From: Saccharicrinis sp963665705
Lineage (GTDB): Bacteria; Bacteroidota; Bacteroidia; Bacteroidales; Marinilabiliaceae
Assembly (NCBI GenBank): GCA_963665705.1
Contig: OY762448.1
Location: 5,270,001 to 5,334,000 of the forward strand
Direction: 5' to 3'
DNA length: 64,000 nucleotides
How positions within the stretch are numbered: position 1 is the stretch's first letter; every line of letters starts with the position of its first letter. The position numbers and the translations under genes were made by a program. Of this stretch, positions 34,829 through 44,461 are shown piece by piece. The notes below the pieces were generated by a model. The model worked only from the letters and a program-made list of their open reading frames with translations, searched no databases and had not been told where the DNA came from.

Positions 34829-35727
34829 TGATGGAAGCCGAAAATATATTAGATGAATATAAAGTACCATTTAATTTTAATGAAATATCATCGAAAGTTG
34901 AGGGCATTGTTAATGCTAACAGAAATTTAAGTGAAGATTCGGAAGTACTTAAGAAAATATTTAATTGCATTGATCTAACAACTTTAAAAGAAACTGATTC
35001 CGCAGATTCTGTAACCTCATTTATACAAAAGGTCAATCAATTTGAGAAAGATTATCCTACACTCCCATCTGTTGGAGGAATTTGCGTTTTCCCGGTTTTT
35101 GCACCTATATTAAAACAATACCTTAAAGTTGAAGGTGTTAATAAAGCAGTTGTTTCTGCGGGTTTCCCTTCTTCTCAAACTTTTTTGGATTTAAAAGTAT
35201 TGGAGACTAAAAAAGCTGTTGACTTTGGAGCCAACGAAATTGATGTGGTTATTTCTGTTGGTGAATTTTTAGAAGGCAACTATGAATTTGTTTATGAAGA
35301 AATACGTCAGCTAAAAGAGGCTTGTGGAAATGCCCATTTAAAAGTAATATTAGAAACAGGAGCCATAAAAGAACCTGAATTAATTTGGAATGCCTCAATC
35401 ATTGCCATGGATGCAGGTGCTGATTTTATCAAAACCAGTACAGGAAAAATTCCAATTGCTGCTACATTAGAAGCAGCATACATCATGTGTCAGGCAATTA
35501 AAGCATATAATGAAAAAAATAAACGTAAAGTAGGTTTTAAACCCGCCGGAGGTATTTCTGAGTCAGCAGAAGCTGTAAGTTATTATGCCATTGTAAAGGA
35601 TATTTTAGGTGAAGAGTGGCTTAAGAAAGAATTATTTAGAATTGGTGCCAGCCGTTTAGCAAACAACCTTTTATCTGACATACTAAAATTAGAAGGAACA
35701 ACGACTGATAGTATCAAATTTTTCTAA
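34828..35727 (+). CDS. deoC: deoxyribose-phosphate aldolase
   Basis: Class I aldolase that splits 2-deoxyribose-5-phosphate into acetaldehyde and glyceraldehyde-3-phosphate in deoxynucleoside catabolism. Catalytic residues are visible in ANEIDVVI (Asp near 131), KVILETG, DFIKTSTGK (Schiff-base Lys near 208) and VGFKPAGGI (second Lys near 233). At 299 aa it is longer than E. coli DeoC because of an N-terminal extension of about 45 residues. The start overlaps the MazG-like gene by one base. Confidence 0.94.
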   Translation: MMEAENILDEYKVPFNFNEISSKVEGIVNANRNLSEDSEVLKKIFNCIDLTTLKETDSADSVTSFIQKVNQFEKDYPTLPSVGGICVFPVFAPILKQYLKVEGVNKAVVSAGFPSSQTFLDLKVLETKKAVDFGANEIDVVISVGEFLEGNYEFVYEEIRQLKEACGNAHLKVILETGAIKEPELIWNASIIAMDAGADFIKTSTGKIPIAATLEAAYIMCQAIKAYNEKNKRKVGFKPAGGISESAEAVSYYAIVKDILGEEWLKKELFRIGASRLANNLLSDILKLEGTTTDSIKFF

Positions 35728-35749
35728 GTCCTTTTTTTAAAACCTGTAT

Positions 35750-37270
35750 ATGAGCGATATATTCAGCCGGTTTAAATCAACAGTAATACAATCCTTTTTT
35801 TATAGTTTAGGAAATTTCGCCGGTAAGTTTTCCGGTGTGATATTACTACCTATTTACTCTTTGTATTTACCAGTTGAGTTATTTGGTTTATACGCATTAT
35901 TTGAAGTTATATTTCAGGTATTTCAGGTATTTTCAGGACTAGGAATAAAGCTTGGCTTAACCAGATGGTATTGGGATGAAAAAACAACTAAAGATAAAAA
36001 GAGTCTGTTTTTTACTACTTATCTGTTTAATCTGGTGGCCTGCTTAGTATTTAGTTATCTTCTATATATTTCATTTGATATACTGGCTGATTATTACTTT
36101 AAAACAAAAATAGACGATAAGCTAATAGGGCTTTTTATTGCAGGAAATTTAATAAAACTCTTTTCTGAAGTTCCCATGCTTCTGTTAAGAGTTCAGCACA
36201 AAGCAAAACAACATTCTGTTATACAAATAGCTCAATTACTAAGCTTTGTGCTTTTTGTATTCATCTTTTTGGCTTTCTTTAACAAAGGAATTGGAGGAAT
36301 ATTTTGGGCAAACATATTATCAGGAGCCATTCAATTTCTACTCATTATTCCTGTTATAGTTAAAAACATTAAATTCAAATTAGAGTTTAATTTATTAAAA
36401 GACATGTTAGCTTATGGTTTTCCGGTAGCTCTGGGGAATATGGTTAACATCACCTTTAATTTTACAGATAAGTATTTCTTAAACTGGTTTTCTAACCTAA
36501 AAGTTGTTGGAACTTTTACGCTTGCTCATAAGCTATCAAATATAGTTAATCTACTCATAGTAAATTCATTTATGAATGCTTATATGCATAATTACTTTAA
36601 GGGTATTCATGATGAAAATAATGATCGGTTTTATAGTAGGTCGTTTACTTATTTTTTATTAGCTATCACTTTTTTTAGTTTACTTTTAATCATATTTATT
36701 GATGAAGCCATCTTTATATTTTCAGCTAATAATAAAGATTATTCTCAGGCATCAGTAATTGTTCCAGTATTGACTATTGGATTAATATTTGGAGGAGTAC
36801 GACAAATACTAACGTTACCCATCAATAAAATTAAAAAAACAAGAATAATAGGTGTTCTATCAATTATTGCAGGGATATTAAATGTGTATTTAAATTATAT
36901 TTTTATACCTAAATATCATGCATTGGGAGCTGCTTATGCAACTGGAATTGTACAACTATTATCTTCATTAACACTATTTTATTTTGTAATAAAAAAAGTA
37001 AACATTCCTTTTGAATGGAAAAGAATTACACTAATTACCTTAAGTTTTACTTTAACAATTGCATTATATAACATTGTAAATATTAATATTTGGTTTATAA
37101 GCCTTTTATTTAAAATAATATTGCTTTTATATTGGGGGTGTTTCTTGTATTTTAGTCATTTTTTATATCCCGAAGAGAAAATTAGGATAATTCAGTTTGT
37201 ACAGAAGTGGTCAAGCATTTCAGATATAAAGAAAAACATGAAGTCATTAAAAGGGAATTCAAAGGAGTAA
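35750..37270 (+). CDS. polysaccharide flippase (Wzx/MOP superfamily)
   Basis: A 506-aa inner-membrane protein with 12-14 predicted transmembrane helices, beginning SFFYSLGNFAGKFSGVILLPIYSLYLP, typical in pattern of lipid-linked oligosaccharide flippases (residues about 15-41, shown in part as NFAGKFSGVILLPIYSLYL). Such proteins translocate undecaprenyl-linked glycans across the inner membrane. It is convergent to the glycosyltransferase gene and faces a small glycan-related group, but no polymerase or ligase is in the window. Substrate cannot be told. Confidence 0.88.
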   Translation: MSDIFSRFKSTVIQSFFYSLGNFAGKFSGVILLPIYSLYLPVELFGLYALFEVIFQVFQVFSGLGIKLGLTRWYWDEKTTKDKKSLFFTTYLFNLVACLVFSYLLYISFDILADYYFKTKIDDKLIGLFIAGNLIKLFSEVPMLLLRVQHKAKQHSVIQIAQLLSFVLFVFIFLAFFNKGIGGIFWANILSGAIQFLLIIPVIVKNIKFKLEFNLLKDMLAYGFPVALGNMVNITFNFTDKYFLNWFSNLKVVGTFTLAHKLSNIVNLLIVNSFMNAYMHNYFKGIHDENNDRFYSRSFTYFLLAITFFSLLLIIFIDEAIFIFSANNKDYSQASVIVPVLTIGLIFGGVRQILTLPINKIKKTRIIGVLSIIAGILNVYLNYIFIPKYHALGAAYATGIVQLLSSLTLFYFVIKKVNIPFEWKRITLITLSFTLTIALYNIVNINIWFISLLFKIILLLYWGCFLYFSHFLYPEEKIRIIQFVQKWSSISDIKKNMKSLKGNSKE

Positions 37271-37281
37271 AATCTATTGTT

Positions 37282-38202
37282 CTATTTACTATTAATACTT
37301 TTCACATACCTCATCATCTTTAAATAATTAATACAACTCCTGAATAACGACGTATTATAAAACTGCCTAAATTCGTACTGTATTTCAGACAAGATATATT
37401 CTTTAGGGCAAAAAGTATTTGTAGGTATACACTTTATATTTAAAATCGTATGGTATTTATCACTGCTTTTCATATTGGTTCCAGATCCATCAACCCCCAA
37501 ATTTTTAACCAATGACTTTGTTGGATATACAGTAGCTAAATCATTATTAAACGCAGAATAATTAAAACGGATAGACCAGGAATCAATAATCTGCTGCTGC
37601 TGTTTCAATAGCATTATTGAAAGATCATTACCTCCCCTGTTAAACAATCGACGACTTTCCTCATTTACAAAAAAAGCATTAAAATCCTTTACATTCCAAT
37701 CAGTCTTCATCCAGTTTTGTTTCCAGGTGGCCCATCCCCAACTACAATTACGATGAGCTAAATAAGTTTGATATTCATATGAATCAGGAATATTAATATT
37801 TGGAGAATATCCGGCAACAGACCAAACTGTTTCTGGTTGATAGAAATTCAATGCATCATTCATATACTGCAGAAAATAAGGTGAAGTTTGAAGATCATCT
37901 TCCAAAACAATAACCGCATCATGATGCTTCAGTACTTGCGAAACTCCTTCGATAATTGAAGTGGCTAACCCTTTATTGATTTCACTAAAAACAAGATTAA
38001 CAGTTTTAAAACCTTTTACAGTTGCCAAATAATCTCTTACTTCTTGAATTACTACTGTTTGATCTACAGACTTCGCCCCATCAGAAAATATATACAAATC
38101 ACTATCTTCAGCCCTTACATTCTTAGCTAAAGCCTCAACAGTTTGCTTGGTATGTTCAAGTCTATTGTATGTAAATAAAACTATGGGAGCCAACAATTTC
38201 AT
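37282..38202 (-). CDS. glycosyltransferase (GT2/GT-A fold)
   Basis: A 306-aa cytosolic glycosyltransferase-like protein. APIVLFTYNRLEHTKQTVEAL (about residues 5-25, shown in part) is the nucleotide-sugar binding start of GT-A enzymes; the metal-binding acidic motif is VLEDDLQTSPYFL (EDD near residue 100), and RNCSWGWATWKQNW (about 151-164) resembles acceptor regions of sugar transferases related to GNT-I-like families. Its ATG overlaps the end of the pyruvyltransferase-like gene by 4 bp, so the three minus-strand genes here form an operon. Donor and acceptor are unknown. Confidence 0.85.
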   Translation of the reverse strand: MKLLAPIVLFTYNRLEHTKQTVEALAKNVRAEDSDLYIFSDGAKSVDQTVVIQEVRDYLATVKGFKTVNLVFSEINKGLATSIIEGVSQVLKHHDAVIVLEDDLQTSPYFLQYMNDALNFYQPETVWSVAGYSPNINIPDSYEYQTYLAHRNCSWGWATWKQNWMKTDWNVKDFNAFFVNEESRRLFNRGGNDLSIMLLKQQQQIIDSWSIRFNYSAFNNDLATVYPTKSLVKNLGVDGSGTNMKSSDKYHTILNIKCIPTNTFCPKEYILSEIQYEFRQFYNTSLFRSCINYLKMMRYVKSINSK

Positions 38203-39374
38203 AAAATATTATTAAATATATCTGTTGATTTAATTTCTTTTAATTTTTCTGAAATCTGCATTGATATTTCTTGTTTCTTTTCAATTAACCGATTTATTGA
38301 TTTTATAATTTCAGACTCATTAAAATTTCTAATATCAAATTGATAATCTGCAAGATTAAATGAATTCATCACATGACTATACTTATTAGCCCAACCAATA
38401 ACCAAACATGGCTTACTCAATTTTAAGGCATGTATTAATCCATGATACCTGGCTGTAATTACGGCTTTTGAACCTTCAAAAATTTGTTGTATTTCATATG
38501 GTGATAAATCTTCATTGATCAAATTAACCGTTGAATTATTAACCGAACTATAAATTGCATCACACAATTGCTTATCATCGTTTGAATGACGAACTATTGC
38601 AACAGCTTCTCCCTTAAGCAACAGCTCTTTAATTAAGTTCGAAAACATTTCAACAACCTCTTCTTCAGGCTTTAATTTGGTAAGTTGCTTATTAGGAACA
38701 AGCAATACAGATCCTTCTTTAACCTTAATAGAAGTATTAACACTGAATCCCTTTCTATAAATATGATCCAAATTTATTTTAGATGACTGAAGAACTAAAT
38801 CAAAAGAATCAACAACTCCTTCTTCTCTAACTTTTAAAGTATACTCTCTACAATTAGGCTCACGGATAAAAATAGTCTTAGGATACTTTAAGTACTTTTT
38901 AACCATAGGCCATATTACCCACTTTTTCCAGCCTTTAAAATCAAACGGCCCAATTGATTGAGGTAAAAACACAAATGGAATCTGCTTTTTCTTAGCAAGC
39001 ATCACAGGAAACAAAGTTGCATAAGTCCAAAGCGGACTTTGATTATGCGAGCTTACTCCATAACCACTAATATCCAATATTAAATCTGCAGACGAAAAAT
39101 GCGATTTGATTTCATGTTCAGGATTACTAATAGGCTTGGGCTTAACGATCCATTTAATAATAGGAAAGGCTAACCTTAATACAGTTCTGATATGCATATT
39201 AACTATCCTAAAACTATAAATCTCCTTATCTTTATTTTGCAAAGTCGGGAAAAGATCAATCATCACTATCTCCGAGTCAGGAAATCTGGTTTTTAAACTA
39301 TCCACCAAACAAAATAGCATTGATTGCGCACCTTTATTAATAAAATTACCTCCGGTAATTAATATTTTATGCAT
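38199..39374 (-). CDS. polysaccharide pyruvyl transferase family protein
   Basis: A 391-aa WcaK/CsaB-type protein, which would add pyruvyl ketals to surface polysaccharide or act as a related transferase. Family features are the N-terminal ILITGGNFINKGAQSMLFCL (about residues 4-23), VFLPQSIGPFDF (about 134-145), FIREPNCREYT and the C-terminal AVITARYHGLIHALKLSKP (about 309-327), the conserved R-x-H nucleotide-binding end. It sits between the glycosyltransferase and a nitroreductase-family gene, separated by 4 bp from the latter. Confidence 0.88.
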   Translation of the reverse strand: MHKILITGGNFINKGAQSMLFCLVDSLKTRFPDSEIVMIDLFPTLQNKDKEIYSFRIVNMHIRTVLRLAFPIIKWIVKPKPISNPEHEIKSHFSSADLILDISGYGVSSHNQSPLWTYATLFPVMLAKKKQIPFVFLPQSIGPFDFKGWKKWVIWPMVKKYLKYPKTIFIREPNCREYTLKVREEGVVDSFDLVLQSSKINLDHIYRKGFSVNTSIKVKEGSVLLVPNKQLTKLKPEEEVVEMFSNLIKELLLKGEAVAIVRHSNDDKQLCDAIYSSVNNSTVNLINEDLSPYEIQQIFEGSKAVITARYHGLIHALKLSKPCLVIGWANKYSHVMNSFNLADYQFDIRNFNESEIIKSINRLIEKKQEISMQISEKLKEIKSTDIFNNIL

Positions 39375-39378
39375 ATCA

Positions 39379-40455
39379 CTAATTATATTTTCTTAATTCA
39401 TCAATTGATTTACGGACAGAGCAAGCCACCTTTTCATTCTCATCGGCATAACCATATGCAATCATCATAATTGGTCGTTCATATCCTTTAAGCGACAAAA
39501 GTTTAGAAGCACTTGCATCCTTCTTTTTATCCTCAGGCCAGTTTAACGGACAAGAACCAATTCCCATACTCTCCAGCGCCAACATCAAACTCATTGATGC
39601 CAGGCTACCATCCACATACATTAAATGACGATCAGCAAGTGTTGGAGACACATTCATTTGCCCAATCACTACAATCATTGCTGCAATATGATCAGCAAAT
39701 CCACTCGTGCCACCCGGTAAAAACGCCACTTTTTCTACCAATTGAGGATCATCAATAATTCTGAACTGAAATGGCTGTCTATTACAACTACTTGGAGCTA
39801 ATCCAGCCAACACTACAGCCTCATCAACTTTACCTCTTTCTGGAATCCTATTTTTGTCAAAAAAACGAATTGATTTTCTCTTCCGGACCAAGGCCTTGAA
39901 AGCATCAAAGTAATCCACTCCGGTTGAGCTGTTTTGATAAGGGACAAACTGATTTGAAACCACTGAGATTTGATTGAGTAAATCAAAACTATTTTTTGCT
40001 TTCTGAATAACAGGAACTGGATCTGTTACATTAAAATACTCCTTTAACACATCATACGCCCATTGTATCTGTATTTCATCACCATGACCACGATAGATAC
40101 AAGTCAGCATATCAACAGTTTCTTGTATATAATCTAAGGCAAAAACCGTACGTCGATTCTTCATTAAAAGACCTTTTTCAATGCGATGGATATTTCTACG
40201 TAAAAGAAATAAATTCTGAGTTTTTTGATACTTACTTTTTAAATATTGCTTCCTGGCTAAAAGAAACATCTTTTTTTCATGGGCAAAGGATTTTGAAAAC
40301 AAGAAATATAAATTCTGAAAAAAGGGTATTCTTATTACAATAGGATAAACAAATGAAAACTGAACTTTTTCTTTTAATTTAATCCAAGAATAAAACAATT
40401 TTTCAGCTGTTTTCTCAGCTCCTACAACACCAAATATTTTTCTTACTATTCCCAT
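39379..40455 (-). CDS. nitroreductase-family protein in a glycan gene group
   Basis: A 358-aa protein with a C-terminal nitroreductase domain (from about residue 170). FMN-binding motifs are RKSIRFFDKNRIPE (about 185-198), LAPSSCNRQPFQF (about 210-222) and GIGSCPLNWPED (about 300-311). The first 150 residues are basic, partly hydrophobic (YPIVIRIPFFQNLYFLF) and unlike ordinary nitroreductases. I chose the ATG that gives MGIVRKIF at 40455; an in-frame start at 40539 would add an unlikely leader. It is the first gene of a minus-strand operon with the pyruvyltransferase-like and glycosyltransferase genes, so a redox step in surface-sugar synthesis is possible. Confidence 0.8.
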   Translation of the reverse strand: MGIVRKIFGVVGAEKTAEKLFYSWIKLKEKVQFSFVYPIVIRIPFFQNLYFLFSKSFAHEKKMFLLARKQYLKSKYQKTQNLFLLRRNIHRIEKGLLMKNRRTVFALDYIQETVDMLTCIYRGHGDEIQIQWAYDVLKEYFNVTDPVPVIQKAKNSFDLLNQISVVSNQFVPYQNSSTGVDYFDAFKALVRKRKSIRFFDKNRIPERGKVDEAVVLAGLAPSSCNRQPFQFRIIDDPQLVEKVAFLPGGTSGFADHIAAMIVVIGQMNVSPTLADRHLMYVDGSLASMSLMLALESMGIGSCPLNWPEDKKKDASASKLLSLKGYERPIMMIAYGYADENEKVACSVRKSIDELRKYN

Positions 40456-40709
40456 TAATACCTTCAAATTTTCGCATTGTAAAAGTATAAAATAAACATG
40501 AATATACTTTATACTATCAAAACAATAGCATGTGAACAAATAGATATTTTATGAAACAAACATCCACACTTAATTACTGCTATTAAGCTAATAACCAACA
40601 ATATATTTTTGATTTCAAACCAAAAAAGACAAATTTTTACTATGAACTTTCAAAAAGTTTTTGGAACTTGTATAATTCATTCCCTAATATAAACCCTAAA
40701 TTAAAGCTT

Positions 40710-41141
40710 ATGATTCTTGAAGTTGACAACGATAATTTTTGTATCCGACTCTATAATAAGGTAGCTTACTTAAAAGTTAAAGGTCTTCAAACCAGAGAGT
40801 CCTCAATATTTTTTAGTAATCAAATTGATGCGTTAATAACCAACTACAACCATCAGGAAATTGCATCACTTTGTGATTTATCTGAATTAGTATTAGATGA
40901 CCCACAAAATGCATTGATCATTAACAACGCAATAAAAAAAGTTGGTATCCATTTAACATATAAATTTAACGCGGTAATAATAAACGCAAAATTCTTTGAT
41001 ATAGTGAGGGCTTTTATATTTTCATACTATCTGAATAATGCCAAAACAAAATCCAAAATCTTCTTTAACGTTAACAACGCCATGAAATGGCTTGAAAAAA
41101 ATGGTTTTCAAGCAGACGAAATCAAAGATTTTTTTAAATAA
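40710..41141 (+). CDS. STAS/SpoIIAA-like small protein
   Basis: A 143-aa cytosolic protein with the alternating strand-helix pattern of SpoIIAA/STAS-like proteins (DUF7793-like): CIRLYNKVAYLKVKG, a helix, then EIASLCDLSELVLDDPQNAL and a C-terminal segment NNAMKWLEKNGF, which often ends these domains. No catalytic residues or membrane helices are visible. Function is unknown; such proteins can be regulators. I chose the ATG at 40710 over an upstream TTG at 40668. It is divergent from the glycan operon. Confidence 0.6.
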   Translation: MILEVDNDNFCIRLYNKVAYLKVKGLQTRESSIFFSNQIDALITNYNHQEIASLCDLSELVLDDPQNALIINNAIKKVGIHLTYKFNAVIINAKFFDIVRAFIFSYYLNNAKTKSKIFFNVNNAMKWLEKNGFQADEIKDFFK

Positions 41142-41405
41142 CACACCAATTTACATTAAATAATCACCTTACCCCCTAATTTTATGGCCTTATTTATTTA
41201 TAAAGAATATTAATTACCGTTAATACCCCACTTTTTTCATTACACTATCCATGCTTACATCTTTTCTCAACAAACACCGTCACATCCGGATATAAACCTG
41301 ATATTTATCATGTTATATTCACAATTGCGATAAACGACATTACATCTAACTTGCATCGAGTAATTATTTTATTAACTGTAATTAACAGTTCATATTCAGG
41401 ACCTT

Positions 41406-41437
41406 TTGTCCTATTTGCTTAATTATAATTACCTTTG
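41406..41437 (+). promoter_or_regulatory. Bacteroidota-type promoter for the AspT-like transporter
   Basis: TTG (41406-41408) and TACCTTTG (41430-41437) are separated by 21 bp, matching the -33/-7 pattern; the ATG follows at 41459. The rest of 41142-41405 is AT-rich with no other recognised element. Confidence 0.6.
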
Positions 41438-41458
41438 CACGCCTAATCTAATAATATT

Positions 41459-43051
41459 ATGGAATTCTTACATCTAAGCTATTTTGCACTTTTTGTCATT
41501 ATTTGTTTGGGATATATTATTGGGAATGCAAAAATCAAAGGCATATCTCTTGATATATCAGCAATCATTTTTGTAGCTCTTGTTTTTGGACACTATGGCG
41601 TTATTATGCCTCCAATTATAGAAAAACTAGGGCTAATTTTATTTGTTTACACTATCGGTATCCAAGCTGGACCAGGTTTTTTCGACTCCTTTAAAAAACA
41701 AGGAAGAACACTTGTTGTTATGGCATCTGTAGTTATTATTTCTGCATCCATACTAACCTATCTGGCTATCGTATTTTTTAATATTGAAGTTCCTGTAGCC
41801 ATAGGATTACTTACTGGTGCCTTAACCAGTACTCCCGGTTTAGCTGCAGCAATTGAAAGTACCGGTTCAACAGGTGTTTCTATTGGTTATGGTATTGCAT
41901 ACCCATTTGGAGTTATTGGTGTGATATTATTTGTTCGCCTTTATCCAAAAATTACAAGAATCAACATTAAAAAAGCAGAGAAAGATTATGAAGACTCAAC
42001 TGTAGAAAGCTTTCCTGAAATATCATTTAAGCACTTTATTGTTGAAAACGAAAATGTTGCAGGTAAAACCATTGGTGAATTAAGAGTCAGAACTATGACA
42101 CAAGGTGTTATTAGCCGTGTGATGTCAAAAGGAAATCCTTCTGTACCTTCATCAACAACCATATTAAATCAAGGTGATATCATTAAAGCTGTAGGTACCG
42201 ATGAAGCACTTAAAAAGGTAAAGGTTTTAATTGGTAGCGAAACAAGTCAAGAAGTACCTTTAAAAGAAGGCTACGAAATACAATCTATTTTAGTATCAAA
42301 TACAGAAGTTGTAAATAAAACACTACGCGAAATCAATCAATGGACTTCTACGTATAATGTTACTATTACCAGAATTCGTCGTTCAGGAATTGACATTACT
42401 CCTTCGCCTAATTTAAAACTACAAATGGGTGATAAAATAAAAGTTTCATGCAGTAAAGATCATATGGAATTAGTAACCAAAATATTTGGAGGTAACAGCA
42501 AAAAGCTTTCAGATACAAACTTCTTCCCTATCGCTACAGGTATTGTTTTAGGTTTCTTTCTTGGTAAATTTTCACTAAACTTCGGTAATTCTTTTACATT
42601 TTCTTTAGGTTTAACAGGGGGCGTTTTAACTGTTTCAATGTTATTAAGCCGCATTGGTAAAACCGGACCTATTATTTGGTCAATGACAGGTTCTGCTAAC
42701 CAGCTCTTAAGAACTCTTGGATTAATGTTTTTCCTTGCCGGAGTAGGTACAAAAGCCGGAGCTCAAATTGTTGAAACTTATAACGAATATGGTTTTAATC
42801 TATTTCTAATTGGTGGAGCAATAACCTTGCTTCCTATGATTTTTGGAGCTATTGTTGCACGTGCTGTTTTTAAAGTAAATGTACTTTCTATGTTAGGAGC
42901 ACTTACCGGCTCAATGACAAGTACTCCGGGACTTGCTGCTGTTGATCCTATGACAGAAACAAATGCCCCATCTATAGCATACGCAACAGTGTATCCGGTT
43001 GCTATGGTATTACTTATTATTTGTGTTCAGATATTAGCTTCGTTTGGCTGA
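41459..43051 (+). CDS. AspT/YidE/YbjL-family transporter with two TrkA-C domains
   Basis: A 530-aa inner-membrane transporter of the aspartate:alanine exchanger (AAEx) family. Two homologous membrane halves each contain the duplicated signature: GALTSTPGLAAAIES (about residue 120) and GSMTSTPGLAAVDP (about 486). Between them are two cytosolic RCK/TrkA-C domains (about 190-350), with GKTIGELRVR and NKTLREINQW at their starts. The family exchanges amino or dicarboxylic acids; the substrate here is not known. It ends at a strong bidirectional terminator. Confidence 0.9.
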   Translation: MEFLHLSYFALFVIICLGYIIGNAKIKGISLDISAIIFVALVFGHYGVIMPPIIEKLGLILFVYTIGIQAGPGFFDSFKKQGRTLVVMASVVIISASILTYLAIVFFNIEVPVAIGLLTGALTSTPGLAAAIESTGSTGVSIGYGIAYPFGVIGVILFVRLYPKITRINIKKAEKDYEDSTVESFPEISFKHFIVENENVAGKTIGELRVRTMTQGVISRVMSKGNPSVPSSTTILNQGDIIKAVGTDEALKKVKVLIGSETSQEVPLKEGYEIQSILVSNTEVVNKTLREINQWTSTYNVTITRIRRSGIDITPSPNLKLQMGDKIKVSCSKDHMELVTKIFGGNSKKLSDTNFFPIATGIVLGFFLGKFSLNFGNSFTFSLGLTGGVLTVSMLLSRIGKTGPIIWSMTGSANQLLRTLGLMFFLAGVGTKAGAQIVETYNEYGFNLFLIGGAITLLPMIFGAIVARAVFKVNVLSMLGALTGSMTSTPGLAAVDPMTETNAPSIAYATVYPVAMVLLIICVQILASFG

Positions 43052-43064
43052 TTTAAGATATAAT

Positions 43065-43109
43065 AAAACAAAAAGCGGATTGTAAAAATTACAATCCGCT
43101 TTTTGTTTT
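43065..43109. terminator. bidirectional terminator
   Basis: A 21-bp perfect stem, AAAACAAAAAGCGGATTGTAA read in part as AAAAAGCGGATTGTAA (43070-43085), pairs with TTACAATCCGCTTTTT (43089-43104), with T runs on both strands. It serves the AspT-like gene and the convergent aminotransferase-fold gene. Confidence 0.92.
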
Positions 43110-44242
43110 TATAAACTTCTTAATAATTGATTTGCTTTAATTAATTCCTCTTCAGGCAAGGAGAAATTTAATCGCACATATTTTGTTTTTGTTTTTTGAT
43201 GATAATAATAACTCAAAGGCACACCTGCAATTCCAAGTTCTTTAATCAGAAAATGAGCAAAATCAACACCTGTTTCTTCGGACTTCCCATTTCTGGATAT
43301 CAATTGATAATAAGATGATTTTGCAGGAATAAAAGATATAGATGAATCCTCCAAACCATCTAATAATAAATCTCTTTTATTTTGATAAATAAGAGAGATA
43401 TCCTTAAAATTATTATTCTGTTCAAGATAATCAACTAAAGCCATTTGATAAGGCAAGCCTAATCCTTCTCCTAATAATGAAATAACTCTTCGAATTGAGG
43501 CCATAATCTTTGCCGACGCCATACAATACCCAATGTACCAATTATTAACGTGATATACCTCGTTAAAAGAAGATACAATAATACTTCTTTCTCTCAATTT
43601 CGGATACATGGCAAAACTTTGGTGCATCTCTTTATCAAAAACAAGATGTTCAAATGATTCATCACTCAAAATCAAGATATTTGTACCATTGATGATTTTT
43701 TGCAAACGCAAAACATCTAATTCTGATAATGTAGAACCTGTTGGAAAATGAGGACTATTAATTATTAACATACGCGTTTTGGGGTTCACTACTTTTTGTA
43801 CATCCTCCCAATTAAACTCAAATTTTGGTCCTTTAAGCTCTACGTAAACAACTTTTGCTCCTGTAATATTAATGGCAGCATCATAACTTTTGTGAGCTGG
43901 TTCAAAAATAACAACCTCATCACCCTCCTTTAATAGGGCTAGCATAATAGCAAAAATACACGGTTTAACACCATGAGTTATGGTTATCTCCTCCTCCGGG
44001 TTATACGCATAGTCATAATACTGCTTTGTCTTTAAAGATATCGACTGTCTTAATTCTAACAAACCATATCTGGATGACGAAACATTAGCATATGGTTTGA
44101 TATAATTTTGTAGTAAATCTGTTAAGCTTGAAGAACAACTTTCCAAAGAATAATTCTCAGCCATATTCAAAACTCCTGCTTTGCGTGCAAATTCAGCTAT
44201 CGCTTTTGGAGTGGAAAGCTTTTCTATATTTGTTACAATCAT
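43109..44242 (-). CDS. aminotransferase class I/II-fold protein lacking PLP-binding residues
   Basis: A 377-aa protein with the fold-type I aminotransferase layout of the KAT/methionine aminotransferase group: ITHGVKPCIFAIMLALLKEG (about 88-107), INSPHFPTGSTLSE (161-174), LSDESFEHLVF (192-202), SSFNEVYHVNNWYIGYC (224-240) and YVRLNFSLP near the C-terminus. In active relatives these read NPHNPTG, DEVYEHLVF and SFGKTYH(V/A)TGWKIGY. Here the Asn contacting PLP is Phe166, the Tyr is Phe197 and the Schiff-base Lys is Glu228; Asp194 and the substrate-carboxylate Arg in YVRLNF remain. It is therefore probably a pseudoenzyme with a binding or regulatory role. It is a single gene, convergent to the AspT-like transporter. 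Confidence 0.85.
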   Translation of the reverse strand: MIVTNIEKLSTPKAIAEFARKAGVLNMAENYSLESCSSSLTDLLQNYIKPYANVSSSRYGLLELRQSISLKTKQYYDYAYNPEEEITITHGVKPCIFAIMLALLKEGDEVVIFEPAHKSYDAAINITGAKVVYVELKGPKFEFNWEDVQKVVNPKTRMLIINSPHFPTGSTLSELDVLRLQKIINGTNILILSDESFEHLVFDKEMHQSFAMYPKLRERSIIVSSFNEVYHVNNWYIGYCMASAKIMASIRRVISLLGEGLGLPYQMALVDYLEQNNNFKDISLIYQNKRDLLLDGLEDSSISFIPAKSSYYQLISRNGKSEETGVDFAHFLIKELGIAGVPLSYYYHQKTKTKYVRLNFSLPEEELIKANQLLRSL

Positions 44243-44461
44243 AATAATTTAGTTCTGGTAAAATATACCTGCCAATATCTATATATCAACAACACTTTTT
44301 CTTATATAAATATTGTATTGTCATATCTATTAAGGTATCTGCAAATACAATTTACAAAGTTTTTTCTTATTGTTGGAGATAAAAAAGTGGAATTATATTT
44401 TTTTAAACTTTCCACTCGAATAAGTTCAACCTATTTTCAAGCCAAAATTACTTGTCAATAT

